DNA of 64,000 bases from Saccharibacillus qingshengii (GTDB lineage Bacteria > Bacillota > Bacilli > Paenibacillales > Paenibacillaceae), in assembly GCF_013185195.1 (NCBI RefSeq), contig NZ_JAAZWC010000004.1, positions 186,001 through 250,000 of the forward strand. Reading direction: 5' to 3'. The notes under the pieces were generated by a model. It worked only from the letters and a program-made list of their open reading frames with translations, was not told where the DNA came from and did not search any database. Shown piece by piece: positions 23,604 through 32,855 of this stretch. A program made the position numbers and the translations under genes. Positions within the stretch are counted from its first letter, which is position 1; each line of letters begins with the position of its first letter.

Positions 23604-25469
23604 ATGAGTGAACAGAAAAAAGCGCCGCACCGGGGACCCGGTGGAGGCCCGCCGGGAATGGGTCCCGGAGGCATGGGAATGCCTGTTGTCAAACCGAAGA
23701 ATTTCAAAGGGACGCTGAAGCGTCTTGCACGTTATCTCTCCCCTTACAAGTTCCATCTGCTGGTCGTGCTGATCACGGCCATTCTCAGTACCGTATTCAA
23801 TATTTTGGGACCGAAAGTGATGGCCAAAGCGGTTAACCGGCTGAGCGAAGGCGTGATCGCCAAAGCGCAGGGAATTCCCGGAGCCGCGGTCGATTTCACC
23901 TACATCTGGCAGATCATCATGATTCTTGCCGGACTGTACGTGTTCAGCGCCCTGTTCGGTTACATCCAGCAGTACGTGATGGCCGGCGTCGCCCAGCGCA
24001 CTTCCTACAGCCTGCGCAAAGAGGTCAAGGAAAAGCTGGACCGGCTGCCGCTTAAATACTACGACAAGCATCCTTACGGCGATGTACTGAGCCGGGTCAC
24101 GAACGACATGGACAATATCAGCAATACCCTCCAGCAGAGCATGACGCAGATCATTACGTCGCTTGTGACCATCATCGGCGTCATCATCATGATGCTGACG
24201 ATCAGTCCGATCATGACGCTGATTACGGTGCTGACCATTCCGCTCAGTCTGGTCGTGACCATTGTCATCGCCAAACGTTCGCAGAAATATTTTGCGAGCC
24301 AGCAGCGTTCGCTCGGCGACCTGAACGGACACGTCGAAGAAATGTACAACGGCCAGCGGGTCGTCAAAGCTTACGGACGCGAAGAAGCTTCTCTCAAGGA
24401 GTTCGACCGTCATAATGCGGAGCTGTACGAATCGGGCTGGAAAGCCCAGTTTATCTCGGGCATGATTATGCCGCTGATGTCTTTCATCGGCAATATCGGA
24501 TATGTCTTGATCTGTGTGGTCGGCGGTATCTTCGTGACCAACGGGCGGATCAACATCGGGGACATTTTGGCCTTTATCCAATACGCCAGACAATTCTCGC
24601 AGCCGATTGCGCAGACCGCGAACATCGCGAACATCATCCAATCGGCGATCGCTTCGGCGGAGCGGGTATTCGAGGTGTTGGACGAGGAAGAACAAACGCC
24701 GGACCGCAAGCTGGAACGCCACTTGACCGGCAAAGGCGAAGTGAAGTTCGAGCATGTGCGTTTCGGTTACACGGAAGAGAAGATGCTGATCAACGACATG
24801 AATATCCAGGCGGCTCCGGGACAAACCGTCGCGATCGTCGGACCGACCGGTGCAGGCAAGACGACGCTGATCAACCTCTTGATGCGCTTCTATGAATTGA
24901 ACGGCGGAGCGATCAAGATCGACGGCGTGGATACGTCCGAAATGGACCGCAAACAGCTGAGAGGGCTGTTCGGCATGGTGCTTCAGGATACGTGGCTGTT
25001 CGGCGGCACGATTCGCGAGAATATCGCGTATGGACGCGAGGGCGCTACGGAAGACGAAATTGTGCGCGCGGCGGAAGCGGCGAGAGCCGATCACTTTATC
25101 CGTACGCTGCCGGAAGGCTACGACACGGTGCTGAATGAAGAAGCGTCGAACATTTCGCAGGGACAGAAGCAGCTGCTCACGATTGCGCGCGCCATACTGG
25201 CCGACCCCCGCATCCTGATCCTGGACGAAGCGACAAGCAGTGTCGATACCCGGACGGAGATCTTTATCCAGCAGGCCATGGGCGAGCTGATGAAGGGCCG
25301 GACGAGCTTCGTGATCGCGCATCGTCTCTCTACGATCAAGGGAGCCGATTTGATTCTTGTCATGAATCAGGGCGAAGTGATCGAGCAGGGGACACACGAC
25401 GAACTGTTGGCCGCAGGCGGGTTTTATGCGGATCTTTACAACAGCCAGTTCTCGGAAGAAGCCGTATAA
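23604..25469 (+). CDS. Heterodimeric ABC exporter, catalytic subunit
   Basis: The 621-aa protein has a Gly/Pro/Met-rich N-terminal tail (residues 10-35), six membrane helices and an ATPase domain. Walker A is GPTGAGKTT, Walker B is ILILDEATSSVD with the catalytic Glu, and the switch is IAHRLST with His. Its signature reads ISQGQKQ instead of SGGQ, which matches the partner's degenerate Walker B, since the two face each other in the heterodimer. Start ATG at 23604, behind AAGGGGAAG. It follows the partner gene by 63 bp and ends before a strong terminator. Confidence 0.88.
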   Translation: MSEQKKAPHRGPGGGPPGMGPGGMGMPVVKPKNFKGTLKRLARYLSPYKFHLLVVLITAILSTVFNILGPKVMAKAVNRLSEGVIAKAQGIPGAAVDFTYIWQIIMILAGLYVFSALFGYIQQYVMAGVAQRTSYSLRKEVKEKLDRLPLKYYDKHPYGDVLSRVTNDMDNISNTLQQSMTQIITSLVTIIGVIIMMLTISPIMTLITVLTIPLSLVVTIVIAKRSQKYFASQQRSLGDLNGHVEEMYNGQRVVKAYGREEASLKEFDRHNAELYESGWKAQFISGMIMPLMSFIGNIGYVLICVVGGIFVTNGRINIGDILAFIQYARQFSQPIAQTANIANIIQSAIASAERVFEVLDEEEQTPDRKLERHLTGKGEVKFEHVRFGYTEEKMLINDMNIQAAPGQTVAIVGPTGAGKTTLINLLMRFYELNGGAIKIDGVDTSEMDRKQLRGLFGMVLQDTWLFGGTIRENIAYGREGATEDEIVRAAEAARADHFIRTLPEGYDTVLNEEASNISQGQKQLLTIARAILADPRILILDEATSSVDTRTEIFIQQAMGELMKGRTSFVIAHRLSTIKGADLILVMNQGEVIEQGTHDELLAAGGFYADLYNSQFSEEAV

Positions 25470-25548
25470 TTCGGCGGCGGACTTTTCGGGTCCGAAGCTT
25501 TCGGGCCCGGGAACCTGCCAATCCGATCCTCCGATATCCCGAACAAAC

Positions 25549-25578
25549 AAGAACCGGCAGCCGCTGCCGGTTCTTTTT
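25549..25578 (+). terminator. Intrinsic terminator of the MarR-ABC operon
   Basis: The stem AAGAACCGGCAG pairs with its complement around a 3-base loop, followed by TTTTT. Confidence 0.88.
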
Positions 25579-25740
25579 GTGCGTTTGGCTGCGTAATTTG
25601 CATTTTTTTGACCTTAAATCCATCGATTTAATGAATTTCGCATATTTATTCGATATAATGAGGGAAGGTTTTACTTGCCTGAAGCAAGCGCCTTACATAC
25701 CGTCCGAACAACTATCATAACGCAAAGTGGGTACCGATTT

Positions 25741-27789
25741 ATGATCTCTGTCCTTGTCTCAGGTTTAACGGAGAATTGGAACGGCATGCTTGTCGTTCTG
25801 TCGCTGTCGGTCGCGCTGCTCTCCGCTTATTTGGCTTTTGGTTTGGCCATGGGAAAAAGCTGGACGGGAAAAGGCAAGAAGCGGCTTGTTACCGCCGCCG
25901 CTGCCATCGTTCTCGGAATGGGAACCTGGTGGGTCCATGTTATGAGTCTGCTGTCTTATCATCATCGCATTGCGCTGCATTACGAGCCTAAGCTTGCCGT
26001 CTCGGCTGTAGCGATTTCCAGTTTGTCCGCATACATAATGCTTCTGCTGTTCGGCAGACAGAAGCCTCTAACCAGCCGCCTTGCGGGCGGCGTGTTCGGC
26101 TTCGGCGTGACCGTCATGTCCGCTCTGGGCTTGTTCGCGCTGAGACCCGCCCTTGTGGTCGCCATTGATCCGGTCGTCGGTTTTTTCTCGGTGGCGATTA
26201 TGTTTATTGCTTGCTACTTTGCTTTGTATGTGCTCGGCAACTTTCGCCATTCGGCCTCGTCCGCTTTGTCGAAGCCGGTGGCCGCGCTGATTCTCGGTTC
26301 GGGCATATTCGCCATGCAGTATGCGCTTCTGGGCGCGCTGCGGATCGACGGTCTGCGTTCCCCCGCGGCCGTACTTGGCTATACCGAACTGCCTTCCTCC
26401 TATGTGGTGGCCGGCGTATCGGTGTTGGTCTCGCTTATTTTGTGCATCACCTGGATCTTCATGGTGTTCGAACGCCGTACGCTCAAGCAGATCGCATTCC
26501 TCGATCCGCTGACCGGTCTGCGCAATCGTTACGCGCTTCCGGAAGAATCGGAACGCCGCCTTACCGAGAACCGGCTGGGTTCGATGGTCCTGATCAATCT
26601 GGACCGTTTCAAAGTGATCAACGATACGCTGGGCCGCGATCTCGGCGACATGCTGCTGGCGCATGCCGCGCGGCGTATCGATACCCGGATCCAAGAGAGC
26701 GAATCGCTGTTTCGGATGGACGGGGATGAATTTCTGCTGGTCGGAACCGAAAAAGATCCGGCGCGGCTGCTGCAGCGGGTAAACGCCCTGCTCGAAGAAA
26801 TCAGTCGGCCGTACATGATCGAAGGCAACGAACTGTATGTGACAGCCAGTGCCGGCCTCAGCTTGTTTCCGATTCACGGCAAAGACCGTCCGGCCCTGCT
26901 GAAAGCGGCGGATGCGGCTCTGTACCAGGCCAAAACCTCCGGCAAAGACAAAACCGTTTTCTTCAATGCCGGAATCGGCGGGCAGCTCAGCCGCAAGATG
27001 GAGCTGGAGAAAGATCTTCGGTTGGCGCTTGAACACCGGCAGTTTTTTATCGTGTACCAGCCCAAGTGGGATGCGCGTCTGGGCAGCGAAGCCGGCTTCG
27101 AAGCCCTGCTTCGCTGGCAGCATCCGGAAAAAGGAGTCGTTTCGCCGGGCGAATTTATTCCGATCGCCGAAGAAACGGGGCTGATCGTGCCGATGACCCG
27201 CTGGATGCTGGGCGAAGTGTGCCGGCAGAACAAAGCTTGGCATGACGCGAAGACTTTTCGGGTCTGCGTTTCGATCAATATGTCTTACCGGGTATTCGAG
27301 AGTATGACTCTGTTCGATATGGTCGACGAAGCGCTGTGCTCGAGCGGCCTGCCGGGCCCTATGCTCGAGCTCGAAATTACCGAGTCGATCGCCATGAAAA
27401 ACATGGAGATCACGCTCTCGCAGCTTCAAGAGGTACGCAATCTGGGAGTCAAAGTCTCCATGGACGATTTCGGAACCGGCCATTCTTCGCTGGGCAGACT
27501 GGACGAGATCCCGGTGGATACGCTCAAGATCGACCAGTCTTTCGTCAAGAGCAGCGACCTGGTCTCCAAGCAGGCTTTGATCGTCGGCATTATCGGAATC
27601 GCGCGTCTGCTCGACCTGGAAGTAGTCGCGGAAGGCGTGGAGACGAGAGAGCAGGCCGACTTCCTGTTATCCCGCGGCTGCATCTTGATGCAGGGTTATT
27701 ACTACGGGCGTCCGATGCTTCCGCAGGAAGTCGAAGCCGGCGCCTGGAAGATCACGGCCGCTCCGCAGCAGGCTTATACCGCCGATTGA
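25741..27789 (+). CDS. MHYT-like membrane sensor with GGDEF and EAL domains
   Basis: The 682-aa protein has about seven N-terminal membrane helices (residues 1-235), with MHYT-like segments (TWWVHVMSLLSYHH, FAMQYALLGALR) in which several canonical Met/His residues are changed. A GGDEF domain follows whose signature reads RMDGDEF: the first Gly is Asp, so cyclase activity is doubtful. The EAL domain keeps FEALLRW, ITES, DDFGTGHSSL, LKID and AEGVET, so it is probably an active cyclic di-GMP phosphodiesterase. The start is ATG at 25741 with only a weak ribosome site; an in-frame TTG upstream is less likely. A TATAAT at 25654-25659 may be the -10. MHYT domains are proposed to sense oxygen, CO or NO through copper. 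Confidence 0.85.
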   Translation: MISVLVSGLTENWNGMLVVLSLSVALLSAYLAFGLAMGKSWTGKGKKRLVTAAAAIVLGMGTWWVHVMSLLSYHHRIALHYEPKLAVSAVAISSLSAYIMLLLFGRQKPLTSRLAGGVFGFGVTVMSALGLFALRPALVVAIDPVVGFFSVAIMFIACYFALYVLGNFRHSASSALSKPVAALILGSGIFAMQYALLGALRIDGLRSPAAVLGYTELPSSYVVAGVSVLVSLILCITWIFMVFERRTLKQIAFLDPLTGLRNRYALPEESERRLTENRLGSMVLINLDRFKVINDTLGRDLGDMLLAHAARRIDTRIQESESLFRMDGDEFLLVGTEKDPARLLQRVNALLEEISRPYMIEGNELYVTASAGLSLFPIHGKDRPALLKAADAALYQAKTSGKDKTVFFNAGIGGQLSRKMELEKDLRLALEHRQFFIVYQPKWDARLGSEAGFEALLRWQHPEKGVVSPGEFIPIAEETGLIVPMTRWMLGEVCRQNKAWHDAKTFRVCVSINMSYRVFESMTLFDMVDEALCSSGLPGPMLELEITESIAMKNMEITLSQLQEVRNLGVKVSMDDFGTGHSSLGRLDEIPVDTLKIDQSFVKSSDLVSKQALIVGIIGIARLLDLEVVAEGVETREQADFLLSRGCILMQGYYYGRPMLPQEVEAGAWKITAAPQQAYTAD

Positions 27790-27918
27790 AGATTCAGGCA
27801 GAGCCTTCTCCTGGTTTTCCCGGTGTCGTGCGATCTTTCGATTCGTCTTCTGGGTAATAACTAGGGGAGAAGGCCGGACAGCGTCCGACCCGCGATCAAG
27901 CGAACGGGAGATGAGCCT

Positions 27919-28875
27919 ATGCGTTGGGAAAAAGCGATGCTGGTATACAATAGCAAAGCCGGTAAGGAAAAAGCGGGACAGCTGGGAGATGCGGTGGAAG
28001 CACTGGCTGGGGAAATCGGCGAACTTACGCTGGTACAGACGCAGAATCCGGGCGACGGAGAAAAGATTTGCCGCGAGCGCGGAGGCCAATTCGATCTGCT
28101 GCTGCTGTTGGGCGGAGACGGTACGTTGCACGAGTGCATCAACGGTGCGGCCGCCGCGGATCCCGCACCGGAAATCGCGATTCTGCCCGGCGGCACCTGC
28201 AACGATTTTGCGCGTACGCTGCGGCTGCCTCTGCAAATCGGCCGAGCTGCGGAAGAAGTGCTGGCCGGCCGGCTTTTGGATACCGATGTCGGAACGGTCA
28301 ACGGACGGATTTTTACGAATTTTGTCGGCATCGGACTGATTACGGACACTTCGGAAAATATCGACTCCGATCAAAAAGAACGGATGGGCAAGCTGAGTTA
28401 TTTCCTCAGTACGCTGCGTACGCTGCGCCAGGCCGAACCGTTCCGGTTCCGCCTTACGCACGACGAAGGCATCGTGGACAGCGAAGCCGTAATGATCTTG
28501 GCCGCCAACGGACGGTCGCTCGGCACGGCGAAGCTGCCGTTTCCCGGAGAAGGCGTGCACGATGGGCAGCTGGATGTGCTGATCGTGAGGGAAGCGGGCT
28601 TGTCGCTGGCCTGGCAGGTGATTAACGGAGGGGACCTGACGGATTATCGGGAAAGCGGAGGCGTGATCGAGTATATCCGGACTTCGGCGCTGCGGATCGA
28701 GACCGACGAGCCCAAGCGAATCGACAGCGACGGCGAAATCTATCTCGAGACGCCGGCCGATATCGCGGTTCTGCCGTCCAAGCTCCGGTTCTTTTACGGA
28801 CCCGAAGCCGCAGCGGGCAGTTTGATCGGCGGTACTCCCGCGATCGAACCGGAATCATCCGGCCCCCGGCTGTAA
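27919..28875 (+). CDS. Diacylglycerol/lipid kinase family protein
   Basis: The 318-aa protein belongs to the DgkB/YegS/sphingosine-kinase family. The nucleotide-binding motif GGDGTLHECING is near residue 60, followed by LPGGTCNDFART, and the C-terminal beta-sandwich is present. Family members phosphorylate diacylglycerol or related lipids at the inner face of the membrane and recycle diacylglycerol left over from lipoteichoic acid synthesis; ltaS is also in this window. The start ATG at 27919 follows GGGAGATGAG. It is a single gene with its own downstream hairpin. Confidence 0.88.
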   Translation: MRWEKAMLVYNSKAGKEKAGQLGDAVEALAGEIGELTLVQTQNPGDGEKICRERGGQFDLLLLLGGDGTLHECINGAAAADPAPEIAILPGGTCNDFARTLRLPLQIGRAAEEVLAGRLLDTDVGTVNGRIFTNFVGIGLITDTSENIDSDQKERMGKLSYFLSTLRTLRQAEPFRFRLTHDEGIVDSEAVMILAANGRSLGTAKLPFPGEGVHDGQLDVLIVREAGLSLAWQVINGGDLTDYRESGGVIEYIRTSALRIETDEPKRIDSDGEIYLETPADIAVLPSKLRFFYGPEAAAGSLIGGTPAIEPESSGPRL

Positions 28876-28913
28876 ACTCCGGTTCGACCGGCAGACAGTA
28901 GGGAGCAGAGCGT

Positions 28914-28959
28914 TCAAGAAGCGGGAATCGCCGAATCACGTGCGGTTCCCGCTTCTTGA
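28914..28959. terminator. Hairpin terminator after the lipid kinase gene
   Basis: The arms CAAGAAGCGGGAA and TTCCCGCTTCTTG form a long stem. There is no strong T-run after it, so it may be a weaker terminator or act with other signals. Confidence 0.6.
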
Positions 28960-29027
28960 GCGAGTGTGCCAAGTTAACGGGTTAACCAAACGGGATATCA
29001 GCTTCTGGCGGAGAAAAATATTAGATG

Positions 29028-29056
29028 TTGACCAAAAATGACTCATGAGTCATAAT
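29028..29056 (+). promoter_or_regulatory. Promoter with a perfect 16-bp operator palindrome
   Basis: TTGACC (29028-29033), a 17-bp spacer and CATAAT (29051-29056) form a promoter. The palindrome ATGACTCATGAGTCAT (29038-29053) fills the spacer and touches the -10. It would bind a dimeric repressor, of TetR or MarR type, encoded elsewhere, because no regulator gene is adjacent. Confidence 0.75.
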
Positions 29057-29164
29057 GTTGTTCAATGACTGTACGCTTAAGAAAAGTCGCATTTCTATGG
29101 GAAAACGATGACCTATTACAGATCTACCAAGAGGCAGAGTCGATATGCCCTGAAGGAGGAAGAC

Positions 29165-31399
29165 ATGGAAAACGGAAAAGGAAAAGGAATAGCGGGCGCT
29201 TTGGCCGGAAAGGTCGGCAGATGGGTCGTTCTGGCCGTCTGGATTGCCGCAGCGGTTCTGCTTAATCTGATCTGGCCGGGAGTCGGCGAACGCGAAAATA
29301 ACGGTGCGGCGGATCTGGGCAGCGATTATCCGTCCGTTCAGGCCGCCCAAATTGCACAAAGGGAGTTTCCCGGCGACGGCGGCCAGGCCGCGCTGCTGGT
29401 CTGGAATCGCAGCGGGGGGTTAAGCGAAGCGGATCTGGGCAGTCTGGCAAAGCTGACGGAATCGCTGGAAAGCGATCCGCTGCCGGATCAAACGGGTGTG
29501 CTGCCGCTGCACAAGCTGCCGGAGCCGGCCCGTCAGGGCCTGCTGTCGGAAGACGGAGGCACGATCGTCCTGCCGGTGACGTTCGGCGAAGAGGCCGATA
29601 CCGAAGCGCTCAAGGAAAACACGAAGCTGCTTGAAGAAAGGGCGGAGTCGGTATTGGGAGGCAATCCGTTTGCGGTGAAGACCGGGACGGAGGAGCTGTC
29701 GGCCCGGGTCACCGGGCCTGTCGGTATCGCGATCGATGCCGGTGCGCTGTTCCAGAACGCCGATGTCTCGCTGCTGATCGGCACCGTGGTTCTGGTTCTG
29801 GTCATCCTGCTGCTGATCTACCGTTCGCCGATTCTGGCTTTGATTCCGATCGTGGCTGTCGGCTTCGCTTATCTCGTCATCAGTCCGGTTCTGGGCACCA
29901 TGGCCGACCGGGGCTGGATCGTGGCGGATTCGCAGGGCATTTCGATCATGACGGTGCTGCTGTTCGGGGCGGGAACGGATTACTGTCTGTTCCTGATTAC
30001 GCGCTTCCGGCAGTGTCTGACGGAGACGACCGATAAACGGAGCGCTCTCAAAGCGGCATTGACGGAGTCGTCCGGCGCGATTGCCATGAGCGGACTGACC
30101 GTTGTGCTCTCGCTGTTCACGCTGCTGCTGGCTCAGTATGGAGCGTACCACCGGTTCGCGGTTCCGTTCGGCGTTGCGATTCTGATCATGGGGATTGCGA
30201 GCCTGACGCTTGTACCCGCCCTGCTGGCGATCATCGGCCGGGCTTCGTTCTTCCCGTTTGTGCCCCGCACGCCGGAGATGGAAGAAGAGCGCGCGCGCCG
30301 CAGGAACAAACCGACAAGCCACCGCAAAAAGAAAGAGAGCCGGATCGGCCGGGTGGTCACGACACGCCCTTGGACGGTCGTCATCGCATCGCTGATCGTG
30401 CTCGGAGGATTGGCGGCCGCGTCGTCGCAGGTTCGCTTTACCTATGATCTGCTGTCTTCGTTCCCGTCCGATATGCCTTCGGTTGAAGGGTTCGATGCGA
30501 TTGCGGACGGATTCTCGCCCGGTGAGCTGGCTCCGGTACAAGTCATGGTCGACTCGGAAGGCCAAGATACCGGACTGGCCGGGAAACTTGCCGATCTTGG
30601 CTTTGTCGATGCGGTGGCGGAACCGGAAAAAGGAGCGGAGAATGCGGATATCCAGCTGTACAGCGTAAAGTTGAATGTGAATCCGTACGCTAACGAAGCG
30701 ATGGATGACGTCGCGCAGCTGCGTTCCGTTACCGAATCGGCATTGACGGAAGCGGGGATCGATTCGGCGGCGGACAAAGTCTGGATCGGCGGTCAAACGG
30801 CGACCCAGGCCGATACCCGCGCGGCAACGGAACGGGACACCGACATCGTGATCCCGGTCGTGATCGGTCTGATTGCGATCCTGCTGCTCGCGTATCTGCG
30901 TTCGGTCGTTGCGACGGTCTATCTGATCGCCACCGTCGTTCTGTCGTACTTTTCGGCGCTGGGCCTGGGTTGGCTCATTCTGCATTACGTGATGGGACAA
31001 GACGCGATCCAGGGAGCGATTCCGCTGTATGCGTTCGTATTCCTCGTAGCGCTCGGCGAAGACTATAACATATTCATGATCTCGAGCATCTGGAAAAAAA
31101 GCCGTACGCTGCCGTTAAGACAGGCGATCCGCGAAGGCGTCGGCGAGACCGGCACCGTCATCACTTCGGCCGGCGTTATTCTGGCCGGTACGTTCGCGGT
31201 GCTGGCGACGCTGCCGATCCAGGTTCTGGTACAGTTCGGCGTCGTGGCTGCGCTTGGCGTCCTGCTCGACACGTTTATTGTCCGTCCTTTCCTCGTACCC
31301 GCGATTACGATGCTGCTCGGCCGCGCCGCTTTCTGGCCGGGCCGGGCTCCGCAGGAGACGAAGGAAACGACGCGGGAAGCCCCGTCTTCCGGCGTCTGA
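29165..31399 (+). CDS. MMPL/RND-family exporter
   Basis: The 744-aa protein has the MMPL layout: a first membrane helix, an extracytoplasmic domain (about residues 45-190), a block of five or six helices, a second extracytoplasmic domain (about 430-550) and a final block. The motifs FGAGTDYCLFLITRFR and the paired LGEDYNIFMIS carry the Asp-Tyr pairs expected for proton transfer. It resembles Bacillus YdgH/YdfJ-type exporters; likely substrates are lipids or amphipathic drugs. The ATG at 29165 is chosen because AAGGAGGA precedes it. The repressor-type promoter is at 29028. No accessory subunit is adjacent. Confidence 0.87.
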   Translation: MENGKGKGIAGALAGKVGRWVVLAVWIAAAVLLNLIWPGVGERENNGAADLGSDYPSVQAAQIAQREFPGDGGQAALLVWNRSGGLSEADLGSLAKLTESLESDPLPDQTGVLPLHKLPEPARQGLLSEDGGTIVLPVTFGEEADTEALKENTKLLEERAESVLGGNPFAVKTGTEELSARVTGPVGIAIDAGALFQNADVSLLIGTVVLVLVILLLIYRSPILALIPIVAVGFAYLVISPVLGTMADRGWIVADSQGISIMTVLLFGAGTDYCLFLITRFRQCLTETTDKRSALKAALTESSGAIAMSGLTVVLSLFTLLLAQYGAYHRFAVPFGVAILIMGIASLTLVPALLAIIGRASFFPFVPRTPEMEEERARRRNKPTSHRKKKESRIGRVVTTRPWTVVIASLIVLGGLAAASSQVRFTYDLLSSFPSDMPSVEGFDAIADGFSPGELAPVQVMVDSEGQDTGLAGKLADLGFVDAVAEPEKGAENADIQLYSVKLNVNPYANEAMDDVAQLRSVTESALTEAGIDSAADKVWIGGQTATQADTRAATERDTDIVIPVVIGLIAILLLAYLRSVVATVYLIATVVLSYFSALGLGWLILHYVMGQDAIQGAIPLYAFVFLVALGEDYNIFMISSIWKKSRTLPLRQAIREGVGETGTVITSAGVILAGTFAVLATLPIQVLVQFGVVAALGVLLDTFIVRPFLVPAITMLLGRAAFWPGRAPQETKETTREAPSSGV

Positions 31400-31548
31400 T
31401 CTGCTGCTGCCGGCCGGAATTCCACTCGCTTTATCGGCGGTCCGTCTTTACTCGATTCGCCTTACGCGTCATAATGAACAGGGCTGCGACAAGTAGGCAA
31501 GGGCAAGAATGAACGGACGTTATTATGAAGATTAGAGGAGTGGAAGTT

Positions 31549-32499
31549 TTGAAAACACCGGTATATTTCAATCATGACGGCGGAGTGGACGATCTGGTCT
31601 CGCTGTTTCTGCTGCTGCAAATGGACGACGTGGATGTAACGGGCGTGTCGGTGATTCCCGCTGACGGTTACCTGGAACCCGCAACCGATGCCAGCCGCAA
31701 GATCATTGACCGTTTCGGCAGAGGCAGATCCGTCGAAGTGGCCAAATCCAACTCGCGCGGCAAAAATCCGTTTCCGGCGGAGTGGCGCATGCATTCGTTC
31801 TACGTGGACGCTCTGCCGATTCTCAATGAATCCGGCAAAATGGATGCGCCGCTGTCGCCTCTTCCGGCACATCGCCATCTGATCGAGACGCTCAAGCGCA
31901 CCGAAGGGCAGACGACCCTGCTGTTCACAGGTCCTCTGACGGATCTGGCTCGCGCTCTGGACGAAGCGCCGGAGATCGAAGAGAAGATTGCGCGTCTGTT
32001 CTGGATGGGAGGCACATTCCAGGCAGGCAACGTACAGGAACCGGAACATGACGGCACGGCCGAATGGAATGTATTCTGGGATCCGGAATCGGCCGACCGC
32101 GTATTCCGCAGCGGAATCGAGATCGATCTGGTCGCGCTGGAGAGTACGAACAAAGTTCCGCTGACGCCTGCGGTCCGCAGCCGCTGGGCTTCGGAGCGCC
32201 GCTTCGAAGGGGTCGATTTCCTCGGCCAGTGCTACGCTTTTTGTCCGGCGCTGGTGTATATGGAGACGAATTCCACCTATTATCTGTGGGATGTGCTGAC
32301 CACCGCTTCGCTGGGCAAGCCGGAGCTGGTCGAGCGCCGTACCGTGAATGCGATCGTTATCCCCGACGGACCGAGCCAGGGCCGCACGGTCGAGACGGCC
32401 GACGGCCGTCCCGTCCAGCTCGTGTACGATGTCGACGGAGCCGGCTTCTTCGACTACATCACGGAGCTGGCGAAAGAATCGGCACCGGAGCGTAGATAA
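31549..32499 (+). CDS. Nucleoside hydrolase-like protein
   Basis: The protein resembles the inosine/uridine-preferring nucleoside hydrolase family, which cleaves the N-glycosidic bond of nucleosides. The N-terminal calcium-binding aspartate cluster appears as NHDGGVDDLVSL (the family has DxDxxxDD). LLFTGPLTDLARAL, FWMGGTFQ and NVFWDPESADRVF also fit. I choose the TTG at 31549, because AGAGGAG lies eight bases upstream and because the family usually starts close to the Asp motif. An ATG at 31525 is in frame but has no good ribosome site. The stop lies inside the first unit of a 53-bp tandem repeat. Confidence 0.82.
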   Translation: MKTPVYFNHDGGVDDLVSLFLLLQMDDVDVTGVSVIPADGYLEPATDASRKIIDRFGRGRSVEVAKSNSRGKNPFPAEWRMHSFYVDALPILNESGKMDAPLSPLPAHRHLIETLKRTEGQTTLLFTGPLTDLARALDEAPEIEEKIARLFWMGGTFQAGNVQEPEHDGTAEWNVFWDPESADRVFRSGIEIDLVALESTNKVPLTPAVRSRWASERRFEGVDFLGQCYAFCPALVYMETNSTYYLWDVLTTASLGKPELVERRTVNAIVIPDGPSQGRTVETADGRPVQLVYDVDGAGFFDYITELAKESAPERR

Positions 32500-32739
32500 T
32501 ACGCTTCCGGTCTCGCGCTTTGCTGCGCAAATCGATACCGGAGCGTGCGTAGTACGCTCGGGGTTTCGCGCTTTGCTGCGCAAATCGATACCGGAGCGTG
32601 CGTAGTACGCTCGGGGTTTCGCGCTTTGCTGCGTAAATCGATACGGGAGCGTGCTTAGTACGCTCCCGGTCTCGCGCTACGCTGCGCAAATCGATACATG
32701 AGCGTATATAATACGCTCTGGGTCTCGCGCTTTGCTGCG
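32475..32739. repeat. 53-bp tandem repeat, five units
   Basis: Units begin at 32475, 32528, 32581, 32634 and 32687, exactly 53 bp apart, and a partial sixth starts at 32740. The core AAATCGATAC marks most units. Each has a small dyad (GAGCGT...ACGCTC) and a second dyad around GCGCTTTGCTGCGC. Units 2 and 3 are nearly identical, while the outer units have changed, some in compensating ways (GAGCGTATATAATACGCTC in unit 5). 53 is not a multiple of three, so no repeated protein is encoded. The array overlaps the end of the nucleoside hydrolase gene and stops just before a terminator. Confidence 0.9.
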
Positions 32740-32749
32740 CAGGCCGCTC

Positions 32750-32788
32750 AAAACCCCGTCCGCCGCTTCGGCAGTGGACGGGGTTTTT
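32750..32788. terminator. Intrinsic terminator after the tandem repeat
   Basis: The arms AAAACCCCGTCC and GGACGGGGTTTTT with a 15-base loop follow the repeat array directly. Confidence 0.85.
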
Positions 32789-32855
32789 GATTTTCTTCTG
32801 CGCCGGGCAGCCGGCGAAATATTTTGGAATACCCCTCGCTTTTTTCGGGCGGCAG

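Noticed and set aside
22785-25550. 921-codon minus-strand frame opposite the ABC exporter
   Set aside because: Shadow of two well-defined ABC subunits; His/Arg/Gln-rich composition.
32459-32689. Minus-strand frame with repeated SIDLRSKAR-like peptides
   Set aside because: It arises from the 53-bp DNA repeat, which shifts frame in each unit, so no repeated protein is conserved.
32475-32739. CRISPR-like array at the 53-bp repeats
   Set aside because: The whole 53-bp unit repeats with no unique spacers, and no cas genes are nearby.
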